DNA of 6,137 bases. It comes from Solirubrobacteraceae bacterium (GTDB lineage: Bacteria > Actinomycetota > Thermoleophilia > Solirubrobacterales > Solirubrobacteraceae). Location: the NCBI GenBank assembly GCA_030149625.1, contig JASLHP010000402.1, positions 1 to 6,137 on the forward strand, read 5' to 3'. This document shows, piece by piece, positions 1 through 5,149 of the stretch. Positions within the stretch are counted from its first letter, which is position 1. Each line of letters begins with the position of its first letter. Under the pieces are notes generated by a model. It searched no databases. It was not told the origin of the DNA and saw only the letters and a list, made by a program, of their open reading frames with translations. Made by a program: the position numbers and the translations under genes.

Positions 1-706
1 GCCCTTCGGCTTCGAGAGAAGCCGCCGGCGCGAGCAGGCCGAGCGGGGCGTCGAGTCGCTGGCGGCCGAGGTGGACACGCTGATCGTCGTCCCGAACGAC
101 CGCCTGCTGGGCGTGCTGGACAAGCAGACCGCGATGGTCGAGGCCTTCCGCGTCGCCGACGACGTGCTGCGCCAGGGGGTGCAGGGGATCTCCGACCTCG
201 TCACGCTGCCGGGCTTGATCAACCTGGACTTCGCGGACGTGCGCACGATCATGAGCGAGGCCGGCAACGCGCTGCTCGGCATCGGCATGGGCGTGGGCGA
301 GAATCGTGCCACCGAGGCGGCCTTGCAGGCCGTGTCCTCGCCGCTGTTGGAAACCTCGATGGATGGCGCGCGCTCGATCCTGCTGTCGATCACCGGCGGC
401 GTCAATCTGTCGTTGTGGGAGGTCAACGAGGCCGCCAAGTCCGTCTCTGAGGCGGCGCACCCCGACGCGAACATCATCTTCGGCGCGATGGTCGACGAGA
501 AGCTCGACGATCAGGTGTGGGTCACGGTCGTGGCCACGGGCTATGGCGAGGAGGGCCGGCGCAAGAGCGTCAGTCGCTTCAAAGAGCCTGCCGCCACGGG
601 CGAGGTGCGCGCGGGACGCGGCGTGCTCGCACGACCGAGTCAGCCGCGTCGCGGCGTCCTGGCGGCGGACGAGCTCGAAATCCCCGAGTTCCTGCCAAAC
701 CTCTGA
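1..706 (+). CDS. ftsZ: Cell division protein FtsZ, C-terminal two-fifths to half (5' end outside window)
   Basis: FtsZ is the tubulin-like GTPase that polymerises into the cytokinetic ring at midcell. The first whole codon is at 2, and 234 residues are visible up to the TGA at 704-706. The opening residues (PFGFE, then a charged helix and [13 protein letters not shown]) are the standard FtsZ sequence before the central helix, so the GTG at 71 is an internal valine and not the start. The T7 synergy loop, NLDFAD at 221-238, keeps both aspartates used to hydrolyse GTP in the neighbouring subunit. The C-terminal beta domain follows ([11 protein letters not shown], then LLSITGG, then [12 protein letters not shown]). 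After GYGEE comes a short basic linker of roughly 40 residues. The last 12 residues, [12 protein letters not shown] (668-703), form the conserved C-terminal peptide that binds partners such as FtsA, SepF or ZipA. The nucleotide-binding half lies upstream of the window. The gene looks intact here and is followed after 18 bases by the GGT-like gene. Confidence 0.98.
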   Translation, partial: PFGFERSRRREQAERGVESLAAEVDTLIVVPNDRLLGVLDKQTAMVEAFRVADDVLRQGVQGISDLVTLPGLINLDFADVRTIMSEAGNALLGIGMGVGENRATEAALQAVSSPLLETSMDGARSILLSITGGVNLSLWEVNEAAKSVSEAAHPDANIIFGAMVDEKLDDQVWVTVVATGYGEEGRRKSVSRFKEPAATGEVRAGRGVLARPSQPRRGVLAADELEIPEFLPNL

Positions 707-724
707 CGTTCGGCGCGCTCTGCG

Positions 725-2200
725 ATGGGCGCGGCTGAACGAGGCGTGGTCGCCGCGGGTCACCCGCTGACGGCGCAGGCCGGCGTGCGGGTGCTGCGCG
801 AGGGCGGCAACGCGGTCGATGCGACCGTCGCGGCGATGCTGACGTCGTTCGTGACCGAGTCGCTGCTGACGGGGCTCGGCGCGGGCGGCTACATGCTCGT
901 GGCTGGCGCCGGGATCGAGCCGACGCTGCTCGACTTCTTCGTGCAGGCGCCCACGCGACTCGGCGATGGCTCGGAGGCGGAGCTGCTGGGCGTCGGCGTG
1001 TCGTTCGGCGACGCCGAGCAGGTGTTTCACATCGGCCCGGCGTCGTGCGGCGTGTACGGCGTCCCGGCCGGCGTCTGCGAGGCGGCGCGCCGCTGGGGGA
1101 CGATCGGGCTCGAGCGGCTCGCGGCGCCGGCCGCGGCGCTCGCGAGCGACGGCGTCGTGCTCAACGCCGGGCAGGCATACGTCGCGGAGATCCTCGTCGA
1201 GCTGTTGACCTCGACGCCGGAGTGCGCCGCCTTGTGGGCGCCCGAGGGCCGTCTGCTGCGCGAGGGCGAGATCATGCGCAACCCGGAGCTCGGCGCGGCG
1301 CTGGTGCGCCTCGCGCGCGATGGCGCCGAGCCTTTCTACAGCGGCGACATCGCGGCTGCCGTGTGCGACTGGCTGGGAGAGCGCGGCGGCTCGCTGCGCC
1401 CGGCCGACCTGGCGGCCTATCGGGCGCTCGAGCGCGATCCGATCAGAATCGCCTACCGCGATCGCGAGATCCTCACCAACCCGCCGCCGTCGGCCGGCGG
1501 TACGCTGCTCGCCTACGCGCTGGCGCTGCTCGACCGGGGTCCGGCGCCACCGCGCCTGCGAGCGGTGATCGACGCGATGGCGTCCGCTCAATCCGAGCGC
1601 ACGCCCGCGTTCGTGGAAGGTCTCGACGACGACGGCTTTCTCGAGCGCTTCCTGAGCACCCGTCTGGGCTCGACCACGCACATCTCCGTGATCGACGCCG
1701 ACGGCTTGGCGTGCAGCGCCACGTGCACCAACGGCGAGGGCTCGGGAGTGGTGGTCCCGGGGACGGGCATGCACATCAACAACGTGATGGGCGAGGAGGA
1801 CCTCAACCCGTTGGGGTTTCACCTGCATCCCGCGGGCCGGCGGATGCCGAGCATGATGGCTCCCTCGGTGGTGATGCGCGACGGTGAGGTCGAGCTGGTC
1901 CTTGGCAGCGCCGGCTCCAACCGGATCCGCTCCGCGCTGCTGCAGACGATCATCGGCGTCGTTGACCACGAGCTGCCGGTGCTCGATGCGGTGCGGGCTC
2001 CGCGCGTGCACTTCGAGGACGGCGTCCTGTTCGCGGAGCCGGGCATCGACCTCGACGGCTTGGACGAGGATCTGCGTGTCGTTCGCTTCGGCTCGCGCAA
2101 CCTGTTCTTCGGCGGCGTGCAGGCCGCGCTGCGGCGCGGTTCGCGGTTGAGCGGAGCCGGCGACCCGCGTCGCGGCGGCGTGGCGGAGAGCGTGCGATGA
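725..2200 (+). CDS. Gamma-glutamyltransferase-like Ntn-hydrolase (GGT family, non-canonical substrate pocket)
   Basis: This belongs to the GGT fold (peptidase family T3), whose members cut themselves before a threonine and then hydrolyse or transfer gamma-glutamyl or related acyl groups. Seen in the 491-residue product: RGVVAAGHPLTAQAG and LREGGNAVDATVAAML (residues 6-39), the GGT N-terminal signature; LGAGGYMLV (51-59); and GSTTHISVIDADG (315-327), where T317 (codon 1673-1675) is the expected cleavage site and nucleophile. Next come INNVMGEEDLNP (351-362), RRMPSMMAPS (372-381) and LGSAGSNRI (393-401), the small-subunit glycine-rich loops. Cleavage would give chains of about 316 and 175 residues, shorter than E. 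coli GGT. There is no signal peptide, so it is probably cytoplasmic. Compared with remembered E. coli GGT, the glutamate-binding Arg in FREMAP is replaced by Phe72 (DFFVQAP), and other pocket positions differ, so true GGT activity is doubtful. The ATG at 725 is the only ATG after the in-frame ftsZ stop. It has no clear ribosome-binding site, so translation may depend on ftsZ. The family is certain; the substrate is unknown. Confidence 0.9.
   Translation: MGAAERGVVAAGHPLTAQAGVRVLREGGNAVDATVAAMLTSFVTESLLTGLGAGGYMLVAGAGIEPTLLDFFVQAPTRLGDGSEAELLGVGVSFGDAEQVFHIGPASCGVYGVPAGVCEAARRWGTIGLERLAAPAAALASDGVVLNAGQAYVAEILVELLTSTPECAALWAPEGRLLREGEIMRNPELGAALVRLARDGAEPFYSGDIAAAVCDWLGERGGSLRPADLAAYRALERDPIRIAYRDREILTNPPPSAGGTLLAYALALLDRGPAPPRLRAVIDAMASAQSERTPAFVEGLDDDGFLERFLSTRLGSTTHISVIDADGLACSATCTNGEGSGVVVPGTGMHINNVMGEEDLNPLGFHLHPAGRRMPSMMAPSVVMRDGEVELVLGSAGSNRIRSALLQTIIGVVDHELPVLDAVRAPRVHFEDGVLFAEPGIDLDGLDEDLRVVRFGSRNLFFGGVQAALRRGSRLSGAGDPRRGGVAESVR
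2185..2188 (+). promoter_or_regulatory. Ribosome-binding site of the lipoprotein gene
   Basis: GGAG lies inside the end of the GGT-like gene, eight bases before the ATG at 2197. It supports that start and the four-base overlap arrangement. It is the clearest Shine-Dalgarno sequence in the window. Confidence 0.65.
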
Positions 2201-2658
2201 CCGTGTGGGCGACGCGCAGCCGTCGGCGACTGTCGCTTGCGCTGTGCGTCGCTCTCGTGCTGGGCGCCGCGTCGGCGTGCTCGCTGCTCGCTGGCTGCGG
2301 GGGCGTGAGGGCTCCGGATCTGTTCATCGTGTACCGCAGTGGCTCGACGCCGCAGGCGCGGCTGACGCTGCTCGTCGACGAAGAAGGCGGCGTGACGTGC
2401 AACGGCCGCGCCGTCACGCAGAAGCTGAGCGACCCGCAGATCGTCAAGGCGCGCGAAATCCAGGAAGACCTCGTGAAGCCGTCGTCCGGTCACGTCTCGC
2501 TGCCACCGCGACGCGGGTCGGTGCTGCGGTACTTCGTGCGCGACGAAAGCGGCTATGTGCGCTTCAGCGACAACTCAGCCGATCAGCCGGCGGTCTTTCA
2601 GAAGCTGCAGCTGTTCGTGTTGCGGACCTCGCAGGAAATCTGCCATCTGGCGCAGTGA
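2197..2658 (+). CDS. Hypothetical small secreted lipoprotein (153 residues)
   Basis: I do not recognise this gene. The N-terminus is a lipoprotein signal: basic residues RSRRR (7-11), a hydrophobic stretch (12-32) and the lipobox LAGC (31-34). Signal peptidase II would cleave before C34 and the lipid would anchor the protein outside the cytoplasmic membrane. SRRRL (8-12) also loosely resembles a twin-arginine signal. The mature part of about 120 residues reads as a small beta-rich domain (LFIVYRSGS, then ARLTLLVDEEGGVTCNG) followed by a helical charged segment (about 77-94) and a second beta region (VLRYFVRDESGYVRFSDN, 109-126). Two further cysteines, C68 and C149, could pair in the oxidising exterior. 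Its ATG overlaps the preceding TGA (ATGA, 2197-2200), so it is very probably translated with the GGT-like gene. No catalytic motif is visible. A binding or inhibitor-like role is possible, but nothing in the sequence shows it. Confidence 0.82.
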   Translation: MTVWATRSRRRLSLALCVALVLGAASACSLLAGCGGVRAPDLFIVYRSGSTPQARLTLLVDEEGGVTCNGRAVTQKLSDPQIVKAREIQEDLVKPSSGHVSLPPRRGSVLRYFVRDESGYVRFSDNSADQPAVFQKLQLFVLRTSQEICHLAQ

Positions 2659-2672
2659 GCTCCGCCGTTCCG

Positions 2673-2690
2673 GGCGAATCCGCGTTCGTC
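2673..2690. terminator. Weak hairpin between convergent genes
   Basis: The 49-base gap between the lipoprotein stop and the Lon-domain stop (2659-2707) contains GGCGAA (2673-2678) facing TTCGTC (2685-2690) across a six-base loop. The stem has six pairs, one of them G-U, when read on the plus strand; on the minus strand that pair becomes an A-C mismatch. No T-run follows on either side. It sits where a terminator is expected, but it is weak. Confidence 0.2.
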
Positions 2691-2707
2691 GCGCAAACTC
2701 GCGCCCG

Positions 2708-3349
2708 CTAGGCGAACCTGACCTTGCCGTTGGACAGCGCGCGCGCCTGCGCGCGCTCCAGCAGCCGCAGGCGCTCGATGGCGGCCTCGAGCAGCTGTCC
2801 GAGCAGCCGCAGCCTGGCGTTCTCCGAGCGCAGCTCCAGCAGCTGCTGCTTGGCGTCGATGTCGAACTCGACAGTGGCCGCCATGCTGTACGCGCTCATC
2901 GCTTGCAGCTCGACCGCGTCGATCTCGCGGTCGGTCGCCTGGAGCACGAGCTCCCGATAGAGCCCGCGCGCGATGTCGCCGTTCTCGGTGTCGGGCGCCT
3001 CGTCGGATTCGCCGAGGAACTCGACGACGCCGGCCGGGTAGGGGAGGTCGTCCTGGCGCTCGAGCAGGCGAAACGGGCGCGTGCCGCGCGCGAGAATGTT
3101 CAGACGGCCGTCGTCCATCCGCTCCAGCACGCGCTCGACCTCGCACGCGCAGCCGATCGGCTTGAGCTCCTGCTCGGACAGCCACAGGATTCCGAACTCT
3201 CGCCCTGGCGAGCCGAGCTCGGCTCGCAGGCAGCGCTCGATCATCGCGCGGTAGCGCTGCTCGAAGATGTGCAGCGGAACGCTCTCGTGGGGCAGCGCCA
3301 CGATCCCGAGCGGGAACAGCGGGAAGCCCTGGGAGACGAGCTCGGGCAT
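2708..3349 (-). CDS. Stand-alone Lon substrate-binding (Lon N-terminal, PUA-like) domain protein
   Basis: The 213-residue product is the N-terminal domain of Lon protease (LON_substr_bdg family) without the AAA+ ATPase or Ser-Lys protease parts. Seen: FPLFPLGIVALPHESVPLHI (9-28) followed by FEQRYRAMIERCL, the family's opening signature; FGILWLSEQE (52-61); IGCACEVERVLERMDDGRLN (65-84), then ILARGTRPFRLL; and a helical C-terminal half (about 122-205) rich in Leu, Glu and Arg that may form a coiled coil. Free-standing proteins of this type, about 200-220 residues long, are common in bacteria. They are thought to bind unfolded or hydrophobic polypeptide segments, but their role is not well established. 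It is cytoplasmic, with no signal peptide. The gene begins 10 bases after the methyltransferase stop, so the two are probably co-transcribed. There is no clear ribosome-binding site; the ATG sits in the centre of a perfect inverted repeat, which may affect initiation. It converges with the lipoprotein gene. Confidence 0.93.
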   Translation of the reverse strand: MPELVSQGFPLFPLGIVALPHESVPLHIFEQRYRAMIERCLRAELGSPGREFGILWLSEQELKPIGCACEVERVLERMDDGRLNILARGTRPFRLLERQDDLPYPAGVVEFLGESDEAPDTENGDIARGLYRELVLQATDREIDAVELQAMSAYSMAATVEFDIDAKQQLLELRSENARLRLLGQLLEAAIERLRLLERAQARALSNGKVRFA

Positions 3350-3358
3350 GTGCCCGAG
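3341..3358. repeat. Perfect inverted repeat over the Lon-domain gene start codon
   Basis: The arms CTCGGGCA (3341-3348) and TGCCCGAG (3351-3358) are exact reverse complements separated by two bases. The ATG of the minus-strand gene occupies 3347-3349, at the centre. In mRNA it would fold as a seven-pair GC-rich stem with ACAU in the loop, so the start codon would be partly in the loop and partly in the stem. It could tune translation of the second cistron, act as an operator-like palindrome, or be chance in GC-rich DNA. Confidence 0.6.
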
Positions 3359-3359
3359 T

Positions 3360-4280
3360 TTAGGCTGGCGCCTTGCGCGCGGAGAGCATCAGGTTGTAAA
3401 AGACCGCCGGTGGCAGTCGCGACTCCAGCAGCCTGCGATCGAGCTCCTGCAGCAGCAGATAGCCGCGATATGCGTACAGGCGCCACGCCCAGGGAACGTC
3501 GTCGGGGTCGGCCGTCGCCTCGAGCGTGCGATTTGCCCACCCGAACCAGTTCGCCAGCAGCTCCTCGCCGGTGACGCGCACGTCTTGCAGCCCGGCCGAG
3601 CGCGCGGCGCGGGAGAGCTCCGCGGGCGCGAAGGCGTGGACGTCGACGACGCCCTCGAGCGCCGCGTCCGGATCGCCGCCCTCGGCGGGCGGCGCGGGTC
3701 CGGCGCCGAGCGCGCGGCGCCACAGCGGCGCGGCGGTGCCCGCCACGCGCTTGGGCACGCGCGCGAGGCGGTCGCCGTAGCGCGACGGCTCGCCGGCGAA
3801 CAGCACCGTGCCGCCCGGCGCGAGCACGCGCTCGAACTCCCTGAACGCGCGTGGCAGGTCGGGGATGTGGTGCAGCACGGCGTGGCCGAAGACGAGGTCG
3901 AAGCTCGCATCCGCGAACGGCAGGCGCTCGGCGTCGGCCGGCTCGGTGTGGACCTCCAGTCCCAGACGCGCGGCGTTGCTCTGCAGCGTTTCGAGCATGC
4001 CCGGCGAGATGTCGCTGCACGTGGCGTTCTCGATCAGCCCGGCGCGCAGCAGGTTGAGCGTGAAGTAGCCCGTTCCGGAGCCGATCTCGAGCGCTCGCGG
4101 GTAATGGCTGGGCTCGTGGCCGAGCGCCTTGCGGACCTTCGCGCCGACCTGGCTCGCGCCGAGCTCGCCGAAGTCGATGCCCCACTTCGAGTCGTAATGC
4201 TCGGCCGCCACGTCGTGATAGCGCGTGTTGGCGTCGCGGATCTCTTCGGCGCTCAGGGCGGGCGGCATCCGGCGGACCAT
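3360..4280 (-). CDS. Class I SAM-dependent methyltransferase (ubiE/Methyltransf_11 type), substrate unknown
   Basis: From the ATG at 4280 the product has 306 residues. The Rossmann-like methyltransferase core is clear: motif I LEIGSGTGYF (64-73) binds S-adenosylmethionine; CSDISPGML (88-96) ends strand 2, with D90 placed to hold the ribose; AERLPFADASFDLVFGHAVL (117-136) then HHIPD is the motif II region; and VLAPGGTVLFAGEPS (152-166) is motif III. A Pro/Gly/Ala-rich linker (about 192-210) leads to a C-terminal helical region of about 95 residues (ANWFGWANRTLE, PWAWRLYAYRGYLLLQELDR) that probably selects the substrate. The longer frame opens with TTG at 4334. I prefer the ATG at 4280, or the ATG at 4268, because similarity to related proteins seems to begin near LSAEEIRDANTRYHDVAAEH. 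There is no strong ribosome-binding site at any of them. It is cytoplasmic, and probably the first gene of a two-gene unit with the Lon-domain gene. It is divergent from another methyltransferase, which hints at, but does not show, a shared pathway. Confidence 0.9.
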   Translation of the reverse strand: MVRRMPPALSAEEIRDANTRYHDVAAEHYDSKWGIDFGELGASQVGAKVRKALGHEPSHYPRALEIGSGTGYFTLNLLRAGLIENATCSDISPGMLETLQSNAARLGLEVHTEPADAERLPFADASFDLVFGHAVLHHIPDLPRAFREFERVLAPGGTVLFAGEPSRYGDRLARVPKRVAGTAAPLWRRALGAGPAPPAEGGDPDAALEGVVDVHAFAPAELSRAARSAGLQDVRVTGEELLANWFGWANRTLEATADPDDVPWAWRLYAYRGYLLLQELDRRLLESRLPPAVFYNLMLSARKAPA

Positions 4281-4285
4281 ATACT
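4280..4285 (+). promoter_or_regulatory. Possible -10 element for the rightward methyltransferase-GH57 unit
   Basis: TATACT matches the sigma-70-type -10 consensus at five of six bases and stands out in very GC-rich DNA. It would start RNA near 4292, about 70 bases before the ATG at 4361. No -35 hexamer is visible 16-19 bases upstream. It overlaps the start codon of the divergent minus-strand gene, so rightward transcription could interfere with leftward expression. Confidence 0.25.
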
Positions 4286-4360
4286 CGCGCGCCGTGCCCG
4301 CGCCGCCCACCCATGCCCTGACGATGCAGATCAAGATCGTCTACTGACGTCCATCCAAGC
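4281..4360. other. Divergent intergenic region, likely bidirectional promoter
   Basis: About 80 bases separate the divergent methyltransferase genes and must contain or adjoin both promoters. Apart from the TATACT at its left edge I see no convincing -10/-35 pair on either strand. It contains a seven-codon plus-strand frame (4324-4347, product MQIKIVY, TGA stop) that could be a leader peptide or chance. No Shine-Dalgarno sequence precedes the ATG at 4361. Confidence 0.45.
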
Positions 4361-5149
4361 ATGTCGCCACCACCGACAACACCGACTCTCTACGAGCAGC
4401 GCGACCAGCCGCGGGGTGTGCCACCGCTGGCGCTGACCGGCGAGCGCACGCTTCCGGACGTGCCCGAGGAGAACTACTGGTTCCGCCGCCATCTCGTGGT
4501 CTACGAGTGGATCGCGCCGCGCGTGCGGGGGCTGCGGGCGATCGACATGGCCTGTGGCGAGGGTTACGGCTCGGACGTGCTCGCGCGCGCCGCCGCGAAC
4601 GTGGTGGGGGTCGATGCCAATCCCGAGGCCCATGAGCACGCCCGCCTGCGCTACGCGCGCGACAACCTGCGCTTTGCGCGCGAGCTCGTCGAAAGCTTCG
4701 CCGAGCCCGCGGACGCGGTCGTGTTCCTGCAGACGATCGAGCATCTCGAGCGGCCGGGCGACGCGCTCGATCACTTTCGCTCGCTCGTGGGGGAGCGAGG
4801 GATCGTGTTCGTCTCGACACCGAACGTGCTCACGCTCGCTCCGAAGGGCGCGCCGCGCTCAGACAACCCGTGGCACGTGCACGAGTACCGCCGCGGCGAA
4901 TTCGAGGAGCTGTGTCGCGCGCACTTCGCGAGCGTCGAGCTGCACGGGCTGTTCCACGCGCGCAAGCTGCGCGCGCACGAGCTCGCGCTGCGTCTGGGCT
5001 GGGATCGCGTGCACGCGCGGCTGGGCCTGACACGACGGTTCTACGACCGCTTCACGCCGGCGATCGCCGCGTCAGACTTCGCGCTGAGGCCGGCCGCCAG
5101 CGCCGACATGGATCGCGCGCTCGACTTCTTGGCGGTCTGCCGGCCGTGA
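4361..5149 (+). CDS. SAM-dependent methyltransferase, Rv3030-like (putative methylated-glucan pathway)
   Basis: A class I methyltransferase of 262 residues. Seen: LTGERTLPDVPEENYWFRRH (25-44), then LVVYEW, an N-terminal block I associate with actinobacterial Rv3030-like proteins; motif I AIDMACGEGYGSDVLA (60-75); VVGVDANPEA (81-90), with D85 expected to hold the SAM ribose; ADAVVFLQTIEHLERPGDAL (117-136); GIVFVSTPNVLTLAPKG (147-163); and NPWHVHEYRRGEFEEL (169-184), whose histidines and tyrosine may line the acceptor site. In Mycobacterium tuberculosis, Rv3030 lies in the methylglucose lipopolysaccharide region and is proposed to methylate sugar hydroxyls. The role here is inferred from similarity and from the GH57 gene overlapping the end of this one. 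The ATG at 4361 lacks a Shine-Dalgarno sequence, and the first 25 residues look variable, so a slightly later GTG (4418) is possible. It is cytoplasmic and is the first gene of the rightward unit. An alternative is a methyltransferase acting on another glycan or on a small molecule. Confidence 0.88.
   Translation: MSPPPTTPTLYEQRDQPRGVPPLALTGERTLPDVPEENYWFRRHLVVYEWIAPRVRGLRAIDMACGEGYGSDVLARAAANVVGVDANPEAHEHARLRYARDNLRFARELVESFAEPADAVVFLQTIEHLERPGDALDHFRSLVGERGIVFVSTPNVLTLAPKGAPRSDNPWHVHEYRRGEFEELCRAHFASVELHGLFHARKLRAHELALRLGWDRVHARLGLTRRFYDRFTPAIAASDFALRPAASADMDRALDFLAVCRP

Noticed and set aside
71..706. GTG at 71 as the start of a short FtsZ-like protein
   Set aside because: The sequence upstream, from base 2, continues FtsZ in frame (PFGFE and the following helix), so the gene is simply cut by the window and the GTG is an internal valine.
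2555..3574. Plus-strand open frame of 339 codons covering the Lon-domain gene
   Set aside because: It overlaps the lipoprotein gene and runs antisense to two well-supported genes. The product is low-complexity with no domain.
4281..4334. TTG at 4334 as the true start of the leftward methyltransferase
   Set aside because: The extra 18 residues look unlike the family, no ribosome-binding site precedes the TTG, and they would fill much of the divergent promoter region. The ATG at 4280 or 4268 is more likely.
4324..4361. MQIKIVY followed by TGA as a possible selenoprotein start (SelW/Rdx-like N-terminus)
   Set aside because: That family needs a Cys-x-x-Cys/Sec pattern, but the codons after TGA give RPSKHV and then an unrelated shadow frame. 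No selenocysteine insertion structure was recognised.
3267..4436. Plus-strand open frame of 389 codons opposite the leftward methyltransferase
   Set aside because: The minus strand has clear methyltransferase motifs, and this frame would also run into the start of the rightward methyltransferase. It is antisense shadow.
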